NCBI RefSeq assembly: GCF_000003815.2
Contig: NC_049981.1
Location: 21,602,091-21,666,090 of the forward strand
Origin: Branchiostoma floridae
Lineage: Eukaryota; Chordata; Leptocardii; Amphioxiformes; Branchiostomatidae
DNA length: 64,000 nucleotides
Reading direction: 5' to 3'
This document shows positions 12,401-23,800 of the stretch, piece by piece. The stretch's first letter is position 1. Every line of letters begins with the position of its first letter. Below the pieces are notes generated by a model. It was not told the origin of the DNA. It did not search any database and was given only the letters and a program-made list of their open reading frames with translations. Made by a program: the position numbers and the translations under genes.

Positions 12401-15400
12401 ACCATATTGAAATATCAACGTTCTACCTTTTTACTACCCGATAATCTTGAAACATAAGATTAGCCCGATAATAGGTAAGAATGTAGCACTTCGTTCGTTT
12501 TAGTTTTAGCCAATTAGTCAACTGTGAAATTGAAAAAAGGCTTTATCTAGTGTCATGATCATCACAAACGATTGATATCTACGAAACTGAATTTTTGTTC
12601 ATTGAATATCAAAATCAAGCCGAAGGAAGGCAGATACCGAATGCACGTTCAAGGAATACAGATATATCAGGCATATGCAGACTTTCACATTCCTCTCCCT
12701 TCTCTATTGGAAATACGTAAGTGCACGAAAAGCCCTAATCCATGTTTTAAGTCTATTGCACTGATTAACTGTAACTGTCGTCGATTAAGACATTGACGCA
12801 TGGAACAAGTGCATTAATTTATTCATCTATGCTATCTTGGCGTAGTGATTTCCGAGTCTCGGCACACAAAATACATTATGTATATAACGTGAGACATGAA
12901 TCTTGTTTATTCTCCCAGTGATGTTTTTCAACCTTAATTTAGCCCTGGGATTTGCATTCTCTTCTGCCATGGCCGCTTTTCAAGAGTTCAAGTAAGGACG
13001 CATTATGAGTCTTTTGACATAACATTATAGAACATTATAACAAAACGGTTCTGTACAATGATACATCCATATTCCATAATCTTATTCATTACCATAACAA
13101 ATTTGATCATTCTAGTCCTTTCGTTACAAGATTTCTATAGCTTATAAAGGAATATAATATCACATTAGATCAGTCGTGTCAACTGGGATGTTGAAGCGTA
13201 GCCATTTTTCCAATTTATTACTGTGAACTGTGCCCACAATGATTCACATACATTCCTAACAATTATTGTTAGACAATACGAATGCATTAAAGATATACAT
13301 GCAAATCGTACGTCAGTTAAGCTAAGAACACACGGCAAGGTCCCGTGTCTGGGGAAAGCCATTAAAGAACCCACCACACGTGCGATTGTGCGGTGTGAGT
13401 GGTTCAAAACCTTCAGTCGCTTGGCGGCACCTGGGGCAATTACTGTCATTTTGAGGTCACCTGAGTGGCGCCGAATGGCAGCTCGCTCCAGAGTCTTGTG
13501 ATTTAGCCCCTATTGTAAGCATATCGCAATTCAGCCCCTGACTGCCAAGAGAGAGTAGTCGGCCCACCCAATAACAACAACAACTCACCTTGTAACGGCG
13601 ATGGCTGCCAGAGTGAAGGCTGACCCACAGACGACCACGCCCTCCACCAGCGGAGTCATCCTGCACAGGACCCTGCTCAGGCTCTGGTCTGCGCGGGGTG
13701 GTGAATATCAATCAGTTAAACACGGGTCAAACTTCTTAGATGTATATTATATATTCAAACCTTCCTAAGATGAAGGCATTTACAACGATTTCACCATAGT
13801 GACCATAACGATATAGTCCTATGAAAATGGGTGGTCGCCATGGAATCGGGTCTGCGAGGGATGGTGAATATCAATCACTTAAACACGGGTCAAATTTCTT
13901 AGATGAACAGGCGACAGTATAATTCTGGACGAACACTCTAATTCCGGAAAACCTTAATAATTTCAAAATAGATTGACCAGATGAATTAATATTCGTAGGC
14001 ACGATATATTAATCGGGGGTAGACCCCCGAAGCGCCGGTGGGATCAAATTCCAAAGGATATTTGACAGAGTATCAAGTTCGCGGAGACAAGTGCAAAGGA
14101 CCGTGCAACCTGGAGACTTCTAACGGAGAGGGGTAAGGGGCCGGTCCCTGGCCTAGGCATCTAGGCAGGATGTATTAAAGGAATATGAATATGTAGGTCT
14201 GCAGAATTCTGTCTCAGGGTCCAAGCATTCTGGCAGAATTCTGGCGCAGGAATTATACAGTCATCTGTTGATTTAGATTATATACAGTAATTAAATCCAC
14301 CTAAGACGAGGTCATTTACAACGATTTCTCAACAGTTTGTCCTGAGTTCGATACTCGCCGTGCCCCTGCTCCCCTGACGGTGGAGTAACGCCCACCGAGC
14401 CTAACGGCTAATATGTCTTAAGGTGCCAAAAACACCTACGGATTTGGTGCTGCCAGTGTGTCAACATCTGCACACTTGCTACTGAGACCCGTGAATCTTT
14501 TTTTCATCATGACGTTGTAGCCTCATGACTGAAAATGGTCGCGGTTATGTTAGGGGGAGTGGTCGTCTTGGGCACGCCGCGTAATGCCTGCATCAGTGGG
14601 AAAAATTGTATGGACAGGCCAGGTGGCTGGCTTGAAGAGTTGGCCGCTTGAGCAGGTTTGACTGTTTTACTACAGGGGTTGCAGCCATAATGTTATAAAG
14701 TACGATGACAAAAGAAATTGTGGCTGTGCAGTCCAGAATCCAAGATTAAACTATAAAACAAAAGTCATAGCATTTCGTATAGATTATCTTATTAAGTGTA
14801 TCAGTGAAAACTACCAAACATTCACCTATACGAAAAGACATTGCCTTGTCCACAATTCGAAATCAAAACGCATACATATTTATTTAGTTTTCATGTGTGT
14901 AAAAAGTAGCTGTGCTTATCTCTTAAGTTTACGCCTATGTTGAATTCTGTACCAAAACCCGGTATGATGCATCATCCTTCATCCTTAGTTAGGTTATGTC
15001 TTATTTTATAGCATCTCTTGTTTATTTTCCATTACAGTCAGGCCGAAGGGGAGGCTTTGAAGTTGTCAGATTTAGCTGCATATCATCTCCTCGCCATGTC
15101 GTCTCTGTACCATTTGATTGCGTACGTGTCCTGTTGTAGCATTGATTACACGGTCCCAGATGGACCTAACTGATCTTCTAGATACTCCGTGCGAGGAGAG
15201 GTGATTTGTCACGGTGTCCAGTAACACCGGGGTGTCTGATAGCCCGACAGTAGAGCCAGCATTGCCGCCTGTGTGATAACTAGTGTCGCATTTGTTCAGC
15301 GTCTCGCAGAAGTGATATAACGTAACAGCCCTGGCTAAATGTATCGATAGCTTGCCCTGCGGTCAGTGTATGAACGAGCAACAGGCCGGGAACGCATCAT

Positions 15401-18400
15401 TAATGCACGCCATCAAGATAGAGTTGATCCCAAGTGAAAAATTAGACCATGTTTAGGGCTGATTGTCCGATGCCTTAGGCGCAATCCGTTGCCTTCATGC
15501 TGGCTGTACTTACGGCCATAAACATTCACAGCGCAGTGGATTCTGGAAAGTAATATCAACGCCATAGATCACCGGCGACCTGTTTGGAATGTTTTGTCGC
15601 CCTTGACTGGAAAGGAATCCTTATTGCTGCTCAGCCGAGGTGACGGAAAGGCAACAGTTAAATGCCAAGTGCATGCAAATGTCAAGTGAACTCATTCAAC
15701 AAGAATGCAGTAAAGTGGTGGTCATCAAAACTGGCGCGTGTTTATGGCTTTATGATTACTCAAGAGACAACGTGTCTGAAGTAAGTCCAGAATCCTTTAT
15801 AGTTAAAGGCTAATAAATTGCCAACACCACGCGGCAATACGCGTGTGCAGCAACACATTTCAGACTGGTTATATCCCCTTATGTCCCCACTAGGACGGCG
15901 CTCTCGCCGCGTTCTCTCTGCGACCTAAAATTTGACATTTACCTCAACGAATGGTGCAGAAAAGAAACGAATCTTTTTCTACAATTTGTGCGTTTTGTTG
16001 TCTTCTCAGTCACACTTTTACGTTTTGTATGATACGCCCAGTGTGAAAACAAAGGTTACACATATCCTATGTAGGTCGCAGTGAGAGCGCACGCGATCGC
16101 CGTCTAGTGGAAAGGGGGGCTAACATACCATACTTAAATTGGCGCCAGCGATAACCCCATCCCAACAGAGGTTGTATACCTCGTGTCGTTAGATTAGGAT
16201 TGTGCGAAGCGCGGTTATTTCTATTCCTGACATGCCACTGGCCGTGATGGTATACAGGACGTGACAGAGTACGCAGCATATTTGGAACACACATCGTTTC
16301 CAAGCATATCCATAATAGATGAATCTATGCTGCATTCGCCGTGGCCTCCTATGGTTCTTTGTAATAATGAGGGCCTGATGCCAAAAGGCAGTAACTATGT
16401 GCCTCTCTTTCCTCCTAATAAGGAACTTGTACATGTTACCTCAAGGTTGACAAGAAGGTTGTATTCATGCGATAAGCCGATCAGAAAACCCCTGATGCTT
16501 GGGGTCATACCTGGGCGATAACTCCGAAGCAAGACATTCAAATAGGGCCGAATTGAGAACAGTACATCATGCATATGTACAGGACGTTTTTGTTTTTATT
16601 ATCACCTCGTTTAGTGAAAAGTTTTAGGAATGATGAGGTTTGGTACCAGGTGGCATAGGATACTTTTATTGCAATATACCATATCTCAAATATCTACTTC
16701 TTCCACGTTCAAGAAGCCCAGATTTCTGATGGCCGTATAAAACTTTGTATCGTCAAGAAATATGTTATACTTCACGCCGATGTTTAGAATATCTACTCGA
16801 TCAAAGGAAGTGATGTGCGTCGAGATATCTCTAATCGTAAATCGTACATGCTTGCTCTGTGCGAATTGGAATATGGTTGATAAAGATATCCCTCTATGTA
16901 AATCCAGCTGCTGTTGTTTTGCTATTGTTGTTGTTATGGTAAATCTTTTTGCAGCTGGTCCGGATGATAACACAAAAACAAAATAAATCTACATCTTTCT
17001 TTTCAAAATGGTTTATTCATAATATAAACAAGACACACCCAGTGGTGAATGGTTCAAATTGAAAAGACATATTTCGAAATCTTAAACACAAAATATACAT
17101 GGATTGAAAATCAAGCTAAAAGTGAATAAAACATAATTAACAATCGACTTACCAGAAGAAAGGCTGTTGTTTAAAACTGCTAGGCAAGAAACGTGGTTTG
17201 AAAGAGACGTCCATGCTAGTAACGATTATATATAACATGACAACATGTTTTTTTATATATTTGATGCACAGAGTAGGAAGTAAATGGTTTCTAACCGGCT
17301 CAGGAATAGGCTGGCCTCTTTGATTAATTCCCTGTCGAAATAACTTAAACGACACAACTCAAACGAGCATCTGTTTCATATGGAGCGGATGACTCGACAT
17401 CAGGAATTAAATATACCACAGTGAACGACACAAAAGAGCAGTTGACCTTGTGAAGGGTTGAAGAAATGTAGTGTTTTGAATCTTTGTATCTGATCATCAT
17501 AACAAGTTTTACATATTCAGCAAGTAGCTTTTTCGATAACTTTATGCAAGTGGATTTTTATATATTTTCAAAGTTCGCTGTTGATTCCTGTAAGGCAACA
17601 CAGGGAGTTAAACCGTTCTTACTTTATATTTCATTATCAGTTTTTGCGATAGTTTAAGAAGAGACGGGCTGTGATAGAAAGGAAACGCCCACTGATGGTC
17701 CCCCAGTTCTCCGCTTTCTTCTCTAACCTTGGGTAGTCCTAGGGAGAAGATATATAACCCGCCCGATACAGCTACAAGGTACATCACTACGGAGGCGGTA
17801 TTTATTTGCTCTCTCTGGAAACCTGTCCCCCAAACTAACTTTTCTCCTAATAAAATGTGACTTTTTCATTTGGTTACAGGTGGTAACCTTTAAATCGCGC
17901 CGATAACATAGCGACGAGTTGATGCACGTAGAAGTCCAAAGTGACACTTGATAATGGATAAACTAATTAAATCTCCGATAAGCTGTAGACACCGTGCTGG
18001 CACCATTCTATAGCAGGCCGTACCCGTCGGATTCCTATTACCTGCACATGTACACATACGTCTCTGTCAATCTGGGCACCTACAAAAGTAAATCGTGCAT
18101 GGCCCACTCCCTTAAGAGGTCGTGTATCTCCGTCCTTTATAGATAAGCGCCCCGCCAGCCTTTGCTGTAGTTTATAGGGTATAATTTAGTGCTGAACCTA
18201 CTGGGCCCGAAGACGTTTCTGGGTCAAACTTCGTTTGACGAACATCAAAATTTCCCCAGAGATCAGTGGGTTGCGACGGTGTATTAAAGGACCATGTCAA
18301 ACAGGCCATAAAAACCACTTCAAAAGAACATAAATGCCAAACGACGTTATTAATTGACTCATAGTTTTTGCTCTTATGTTCCCACTTGTGAGCAAGCAAA

Positions 18401-20121
18401 CTAGTGACAAAAATTGCTTGCTGTTTTAAATGCATAGCTAGTCGGAAAAAAAATGCATTGAGCTTTCATGACCCCGAGTTTAAGCTGTGTAGCGTATACA
18501 TATTCTGGTTGCGCATGCACCGACAGTCACTTTTAGAACGCGTTGTTACACTTTAGCTAAACCTAGCAGTCAGCCCGATTCGATTGCACCAGATATGGAA
18601 TCGCCAGTACCCTTGGACAAGGTCGGCATTTCGGATGTAGAATAGAATTACCTTATAAGGGGAATAAGAGAGGCCGTTTACGCCAGGACTACCAACTATA
18701 GACGGACGGGGGTCACATCACGTGACCATCCGGTAATCTTGAATAGGGTCAAAGATTTGTCCAAGAATGTTTTCTTTCACTTTTTTAGATGTAAATAGTT
18801 GTAGTAGGAGAAAGTACACTATGAAGATTGCACAATTCTTTATGTCTGTTCGATTGAAAGTTAAAAAGACGAAACGCGCGCAAAAGTTCCAAAGTTGTGT
18901 TGAATTATCGTCAAATTACAACCAGCCATGATATACGTGTATGGTAAAATGGTACATGCAAATTGGCGATAATGAAAACGAATTGAAGAAAAATGCACAA
19001 AATGTCTCAGAAGTAAGTCATTTGTTATTAAAACAAGTTGAATCGATAAGCTTTGAATTAAGTACAAAGTAGCAATTGGTACTAAATAAATCGTACTAAG
19101 AATCTGAAGAAAATAATTAGATGTAGATCTTTCGTAGGAACATAAAGTGATGCTATTTGCAGACCTTAATTCCCTCCTACTGCAAATTATTTACAATGTT
19201 GTTTCGGTAAACTATAGCCGTGGCGTACTGGACTATAAAATTGCAACCAGCTCTCAAGACTTTATGCATCGTTTCTTTTTTCACGGCTAGGTCATATTTT
19301 ATAGCCAGTAATGTACCTCGTGTGATTGTTGCTTCAGCCAACGTTCTATAATTCAACTGAAGTGTGGTACAGAAAAACGAGGAAGCATTTCCACTAGCGA
19401 TTGCCACTCCTTCAAATAGGGCATTTTCAAGACTGGATACAGCTAGAAAGCACTCAATATGCAGTTCACTAGAATACGGTTGCATTCTTACCATTTATGC
19501 CTTGCTCTCCCCAGAACCAATCTGGTAGATCCAGCGCTTGATTGCTTTTCCTTTGATAAGATCTGGGAGTAATTTGGGTTTCCCTAACCGTGCTTCAAAA
19601 TATATAATCCTCCGTAGATGAGCTTGATTGCAAACGCCTGGCTACTACGAGGAATCTCACTGCATTAGCTGTAAATTAAAAGCACTCATCGTGTCTAGAT
19701 CTCTTTGTCATAATGAAATTACGGTAAATGAGTAAAAGATTACGCGACGTGACTTGTTTTTAGAAAACAAATTGGATATCTCACCTTCTTGGGTGTTTTC
19801 AACCAGGGTGAAAGGAGTGCAGAAGATCCCGATTAGCAGGTCTGCAAGCAAGAGGTTAAGAACGAAATAATACACAGTTCCTCCTCTCCTCTTCCCCAAC
19901 CCGTGTACCATGACTGCCACGGCGATGTCACCCACCAGACACAGCACGAAAAGTGCGCAGTATCCAGCCATGAAGAGCCAAGATCTCAGCGGCAAGTCTG
20001 GAAGGAAGACAGCCGGGGTAGCAGCGACGGGAGAGGCTGGTGTCTCGGCGGGAAGGCTGCCCCATGCCGTGGGGATCGATGAGTTGTGATGGTGAGGAGG
20101 AGGCAGAGGCGTAGTCATCAT
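2250..20121 (-). CDS. Class A GPCR, neuropeptide FF/RFamide-receptor-like, three exons, atypical motifs
   Basis: Joined exons 19785-20121, 13589-13688 and 2250-3480 encode 555 residues with seven predicted helices. Helices (joined-protein numbering): TM1 ~48-72, TM2 ~84-106, TM3 ~121-145, TM4 ~165-186, TM5 ~215-238, TM6 ~443-465, TM7 ~484-505. Class A landmarks kept: D94 (2.50), C121 (3.25) with C203 in loop 2 for the disulfide, R146 (3.50), W174 (4.50), P228 (5.50), W454 and P456 (TWLP) and P497 (7.50). TM2 (FCTPFTLVEN) and TM3 (LVEGVVVCGSAFTLAAIAVTR) resemble NPFF-type receptors, and TM7 (QPISQWIAFSNS) agrees. Replaced: N1.50 is D65, DRY Asp is T145, NPxxY is T496-P-Y-V-S500. Loop 3 is ~200 residues, far longer than usual for peptide receptors. 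The tail has C506 and C511 (possible palmitoylation), a Glu-rich run, and ends V-T-W-I. Possible N-glycosylation at N13 (NSS) and N471 (NTS). Expected location is the plasma membrane; ligand and coupling unknown. QRFP, NPY or another peptide receptor branch is possible. Confidence 0.85.
4442..6902 (+). repeat. Left arm of giant palindrome
   Basis: It contains a GC-rich block at about 5943-6045 (runs of C and G, 'GGGGGGGCTTCGCCCACC'). A second, diverged version of the same module follows at about 6400-6890. The arm is cut by the N gap at 6903. Short open frames at 5524-5721 and 6205-6438 recur in the other arm and show no protein-like features. Confidence 0.8.
5740..5758 (+). promoter_or_regulatory. 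TATA-box-like site inside AGCGCT inverted hexamers
   Basis: AGCGCTATAAATAAGCGCT places a TATAAATA between two AGCGCT hexamers. The mirror copy in the right arm is at about 10058-10076. Downstream arm modules also contain inverted CCAAT-type GATTGGCT (for example near 6157). It may be a promoter of the element. Function is unproven. Confidence 0.3.
6903..7752. other. Assembly gap, 850 N
   Basis: Unknown bases. By symmetry with 8109-8880 the gap should hold more of the 163-bp satellite and the junction of the left arm. Open frames drawn across it are meaningless. Confidence 0.99.
7852..8110. repeat. Central inverted repeat of the palindrome with ~130-base loop
   Basis: Stem 7852-7916 (GGAAGAAAGAAAGAAACATT then ATACAATATATTTCACCATA) pairs with 8046-8110 almost perfectly. 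The loop 7917-8045 is unique AT-rich sequence. Confidence 0.85.
8230..8812. repeat. 163-bp tandem satellite, about 3.5 units
   Basis: The phrase CTGTACCCTGGTATTACAA recurs at 8291, 8454, 8617 (diverged) and 8779, a period of 162-163. Each unit has TTTTGACCAATTTTTGAC, GGACACTTTTGGC and AACACTTTTGGTGTACAGTA. One diverged partial unit sits near 6300-6400 and 9400-9480 between arm modules. Open frames across it are by-products of the period. Confidence 0.9.
8880..11380 (-). repeat. Right arm of giant palindrome
   Basis: Reverse complement of the left arm, with the same module order, GC-rich block (about 9735-9840) and TATA-like site. Beyond 11380 the sequence passes into a different tandem-repeat area, so the duplication ends there. 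Confidence 0.8.
11396..11912. repeat. Tandem repeat next to the palindrome (142-154-bp units)
   Basis: AACCACTGAGGTAGTC recurs at 11543, 11685 and 11839, with TTAGTGTTAGAATTC, TTTGTCAATGCTTCA and CAGTTGTTAGATTGG between. The phrase AGTTGTTAGATTGG also lies right at the palindrome edge (11369-11382), so the palindrome appears to sit within this array. The left part 11396-11531 is related to the terminal repeat of the element at 31438-32341. Confidence 0.75.
11920..13588. other. Intronic stretch without recognised elements
   Basis: No protein-like frame or repeat was recognised. Short open frames (for example 12572-12796, 13223-13501) lack conserved features and overlap on both strands. Confidence 0.4.
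13589..13688 (-). CDS. Receptor exon 2: extracellular loop 1 and TM3
   Basis: A 100-base exon preceded by CCCCGCGCAG and followed by GTGAGT. It enters in phase 1 and leaves in phase 2, exactly fitting both neighbours. It codes the TM3 cysteine (LCRMTP) and the helix GVVVCGSAFTLAAIAVTR. The downstream intron interrupts the Arg codon of the DRY-equivalent motif (AG|A), a splice position recurrent in class A GPCR genes. The exon is too small to stand out as an open frame and was found by matching splice phases. Confidence 0.85.
13686..13905. repeat. Duplicated splice-acceptor region of receptor exon 2
   Basis: The 57 bases at 13686-13742 (last bases of intron 1 and the exon edge) recur at 13849-13905 with about four differences. 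Both contain GGTGAATATCAATCA and TTAAACACGGGTCAAA. On the minus strand the upstream copy still ends in a CAG (CACCATCCCTCGCAG), so it is a potential decoy acceptor 163 bases upstream. A third related piece (TCATTTACAACGATTTC, near 14311) matches 13774-13790. Confidence 0.75.
14330..14400 (+). repeat. Possible SINE fragment (B-box-like)
   Basis: CTGAGTTCGATACTCGCCGT resembles a polymerase III B box followed by an acceptor-like GCCGTGCCC. No A box or full cloverleaf is seen. It may be a decayed tRNA-derived SINE. Confidence 0.25.
14500..15886. other. Intronic stretch, nothing recognised
   Basis: Within receptor intron 1. No repeat boundary or exon-like frame was seen. Confidence 0.4.
15887..16110. 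mobile_element. MITE with ~40-bp terminal inverted repeats
   Basis: The left end CCACTAGGACGGCG..CTCTGCGACCTA and the reverse complement of the right end CCACTAGACGGCG..CTCTCACTGCGACC match over about 40 bases with small gaps. The 224-bp element has no coding capacity, so it is non-autonomous. The CTCTCACTGC part resembles the MITE at 49576-49820. Confidence 0.65.
16111..19784. other. Remainder of receptor intron 1
   Basis: AT-rich DNA with no recognised gene. A 105-codon minus frame at 19177-19494 is open but has no domain I recognise and lies inside the intron, so it is treated as chance. Confidence 0.4.
19785..20121 (-). CDS. Receptor exon 1: N-terminus, TM1, TM2
   Basis: The ATG at 20119-20121 is followed by a second ATG codon. 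An in-frame TAG about 60 bases upstream (20182-20184) makes this the first usable start. An AG just before the ATG (in CATAGCCAGG) leaves open a spliced 5' untranslated exon. The exon codes 112 residues and ends GAAG|GTGAGA in phase 1. The N-terminus is Pro/His rich (PLPPPHHH) with one glycosylation sequon and no clear cleavable signal peptide, as is usual in class A receptors. TM1 has G-D where G-N is expected; TM2 has the normal LLLADLL. Confidence 0.88.
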
Positions 20122-21480
20122 CCTGGCTATGCAAAGTGTAAAAGGGTTACGGCACACACCACGGACACGCCAAGATTTCAACTATTTGACAAAGTCCCGG
20201 TGCAAGCGTCTTCCTTCGATGCAATGTAATGAAATGAAAAGGAATATGCCACTGCTCACGTACGCAGCAGATGCAATATTGAAAAGCAAGTGCATTCTTG
20301 TAAAATTGGTTGTTTCCAATGGCAATAAATATTTAATATGCAGTGATGGGTCGTGGCCGCAAGTGATTTCACCGGTATTATCCCCTGAAGAAGGGCGCAT
20401 AAAGTGCCGCCTTTTATCCTAAACGCCACCGAGGGGTAGAAATTAGCAGTACGCCTTGTGAATCGCAAACCCTCTCTGGAATAGTCTTTGAGATTAGGAT
20501 GTTCTCTTTGAAGCGAATCTGTTGGATTATAGCTGCCACGGTCTGCGGTATAACAAAGGCTCAGAGCTGCGGTGCAGCAGATATCCCTGTACTGCGGCAC
20601 GTCATACATGTGGTACTACAATATGCCCATCCTCTTATTACAGAAATAAAACCTAGTCCTTTTAACAGATTTCATTTTAGATAATGATATGCATCAGGTA
20701 TACCTTATGCATGCTCTAATATTTTACGCTACATCTTTAATGCACTTAAATGGAATAGACAAAAAGGCACATATCAGTCAAGAAACTTTTCAAATACACT
20801 TATTAGGAACATATTTATCATTATTTCTTGTCATTACCTTTAAAGCTAGATAATATGAATCCTCACATCAATAATTACTTTCAAAAGCCTAGGTCATTAC
20901 CTCAGGCGAATCTCCGGACATATATTATATAAAAGCCACAGTGAAGATATTGAAAAGGTTTTAACTTATGATCGATTTCCATAGAATATTGATATAGTTG
21001 CAGCACACGTCATTCATCATGATAGAAATCTTAACCATATACTCGAGACGTTCCTAATCCCGTGTCGTCCAGCATGAAGACTCATTGACAAATAACAAAT
21101 ACTTTATATTTCACTTTGATTCTTCAAGTAAATCTCATTTATTTAGCCTATAATTTCTAAGATTAGGAAGAAATGTCGATAATTTCATACGCATATCCTT
21201 CACCTAGCCATCCAATGGCATCATCGAACACTCAATACCCAGGTCTAATGTGAATGATTCCCCGGAAAACTTCATCATATCAAACGAATAACCTTGAGAA
21301 AGAGCTTACAGAAGTATCAAATGGGCGAGATGTATAAAAAATGTACGGTTTAACGGTCGGGATCATCAATCAACGTTACACGCTGATGCATCTTCCACCC
21401 TCTGGCATCCTTTTATCCTAACTACCGTCGCTTTCTTGATTTCACGGTAAGATTCCATTCCCGGAAGGACGCCACCTGCC
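20122..21480. other. 5' flank of the receptor gene
   Basis: It should contain the promoter and any 5' untranslated exon on the minus strand. No confident TATA box or CpG-rich block stands out. Open frames on both strands overlap and are not protein-like. Confidence 0.35.
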
Positions 21481-22250
21481 TCTGGAGGACGTGCCTATAA
21501 ACTACTCCCACATCATGACAGGTAAACTGTTTCTACATCTGAGTCTGGTGGGCGTGCTTAGCTAACTGCATGTCTGGTAGGCGTGACATCTACTGACTTT
21601 ACCAAGTAAAAAAAAAAACCACCCAGAGTAAACCTCTTTTAAGATATTTTTCTGGAGTAAATCAAAGTGACATGATATTGCTTGATGGAAGTCCCTGGCG
21701 ATCAGGAGGACGTGACTATAAACGATAAACTACTCCCACATGATGATAGGTAAACTGTTCCTACATCTGTGTCTGGTAGGCGTGCTTTGCTAACTAAATG
21801 TCATCTACTGACTTAACCAAGTAAACTGAACAAAGCCAACCAGAGTAAAGCTTTTTAAGATATTTTTTCTGGACTAAATTAAACTGGCATGATATCGATC
21901 TTGCTTGATGGAAGTCCCTGGCGATCAGGATGACGTGACTATAAACTACTCCTACATGATGATAGGTAAACTGTTACTTCATCTGTGTCTGGATGGTGTG
22001 CTTTGCTGAGTCAATGGCGTCTACTGACTTTACCAAAGTTCTTCAAAAGTACAAATTAAACCCCAACAATGCCAAAGAGCAGTTATTCAAGCAACTGGAT
22101 TTTATTTCCGAAATCATATCCAGCTGCTTGAGTAACTGCTTTTTGGCATATCTTATTACCTGGATGACAAACCTTCATCGACAATCCCCAACAATATAAA
22201 GCATTTCTAAGATGGCATGATCTTGTTTGATGGAAGTCCCTGGCGATCAT
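21480..22250. repeat. Tandem array, 216-228-bp units (about 3.3 copies)
   Basis: The landmarks ACTACTCC (21501, 21729, 21945), GATAGGTAAACTG, CATCTACTGACTT and GGAAGTCCCTGGCGATCA recur in order. The third unit is interrupted by a hairpin element at about 22035-22195, after which the unit end (GGAAGTCCCTGGCGATCA) resumes at 22230. Confidence 0.88.
22035..22195. mobile_element. Hairpin-forming dispersed element (GCAGTTACTCAAGCAACTGG family)
   Basis: GCCAAAGAGCAGTTATTCAA at 22069 is mirrored by TTGAGTAACTGCTTTTTGGC ending near 22149, giving a ~32-bp stem around a short loop. It interrupts the third unit of the surrounding tandem array, so it is an insertion. Related sequence recurs at 37430-37560, 37790-37915 and 45290-45362. 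No coding capacity. Confidence 0.65.
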
Positions 22251-23800
22251 CATCACATACGCCGCCCCATCAAATGATGCTTCTGCAGTGTATGATCATG
22301 TATTTACCTGCAATGAGAAGCGCACAATAGCCTAGACCCCCCCTCCAAATTTCAAAATGACACATAATTACCTCAAAGATGAATAGCGTTTGTAGAGCTT
22401 TTTTTTTCATTGAAAGCTAGTTGATATATGAGAAGAAATTACCGAGGAGTAGAAACCTTAAACGCCTAATGATTTCTGAGATGCGCTGGCTACCAGGAGA
22501 TAAGGTTGAATGCGGTAGCCAGGCGGCTTCACCAAATGTTACCTACAGGGCCACTAAAACATTTCTCTGTGAGCAGGAACTCTCTGCTGATATATCCTGT
22601 TACCGATGTTGGCTAGCGGGAAAGCTCGCAGGGGGCAACATATTGTGGAAGCCTGGACGTGTGATAATAAATAACCCATCATAAAACAGGAAAGCTTCTG
22701 TCATGTCGACTCACCTCCCCGTAAGTCCATGCTTTAAGTACTATGCCCAGAGGAAACTTCGGTAAGACACGGATGATTCTAGAAATGTATCATTTCCTTG
22801 CAAAGTCGTCTCTAAATTTCGTGTTGAATCCCTTGATATATATATATACATTTTATCGGTCTTTTTTAAGCATTTTATATCTAATAGAAGCTTTCCTGCT
22901 CACGAAGTTTGCAGTTGCAAAGGATTCATCTGTGTACATTCGACAAAAATTGACTGACTCTTTTTTGGGCTCTCATCACGAATGCAGGAGGTCATATGCA
23001 TCTCAGGTTATGTTTTGAAATACATAAATTCACAACATTACAGACATTATTCTATTTGGGTTTAGATATAACTCTATCTAGCTAGCTAAGCCAAAAGAAA
23101 TCATCATGATTGTTACAGTCATCTCCTCTACTTACATTCCAAAAAAAAGGCCAAGACCTTCCGGAATCAACTTTGTTCTTTGACATGAGTTATCCCTTTC
23201 TTGCCTGATTCATTTTACATGACCACCTCACGACACCCCAGTAATATATCTTTTCAGCAGAGCACCCCCTGGTGACAAAGTAACACGGAGACAGGATTAG
23301 AAGTGAGCCCGGTGCCGTGAACCGTGGTTCGTACAGACCTTCCCTTAATGGAATATTACTGACGATGTGGTGTGATTGAGTGCCGGGCTTTCTTTCTGTC
23401 TTGAACTTCTTCATTTGTTTTGCTTTCAGTACGGAACCGTTCGATTCATCAACCCTGGATGCAGAAATCACCAGTGCATTCCCAACAAGAAGTAGATATA
23501 TCTTTCCCGATATGTCCGTTCGAATAGCTTTGGTGTACTGAACTTTATTGTAGAAGAAGTAGAAGTTTTGCCAGTGGGTTTAACAGATGTGTTGGTTGGT
23601 GAGCCGTGCAATATATTGGCAGACTTCGCGGAGTCACCGGCTTTGTTGTTATCAAGATACAGGCAAGTGTTCCTTTACGTCATTAGTAGTAGGAATGGTA
23701 ACAATACCGTGTGAACATAATACCTGTGACGAAGTCTTCTTAAATTCCATACTCTTTTCAAAATCTAAATAGGCTTCCGGATGAGCCAATGTGTGGCTAT
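22251..23800. other. Intergenic stretch, nothing recognised
   Basis: AT-rich with short frames (22421-22684, 22743-23018, 23190-23471) that show no domain, splice consistency or repeat. Confidence 0.4.

Larger units (their letters stand above)
3481..13588 (-). other. Receptor intron 2 (10.1 kb) hosting the 6.9-kb palindrome
   Basis: It is bounded by GTGAGT at 13588 and TTACAG at 3481 on the minus strand. It contains 3481-4441 unique-looking AT-rich DNA, the giant palindrome 4442-11380, tandem repeats at about 11396-11910, and 11920-13588 with no recognisable element. No other exon was seen inside it. Confidence 0.75.

Noticed and set aside
19177-19494. 105-codon minus-strand frame in receptor intron 1
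   Set aside because: No recognised domain, no splice pairing that fits the receptor, and of a length expected by chance in 64 kb.
20122-20181. Upstream extension of receptor exon 1 to 20181
   Set aside because: The codon at 20179-20181 is TTG on the minus strand, not ATG, and a TAG precedes it; the ATG at 20121 is the first usable start.
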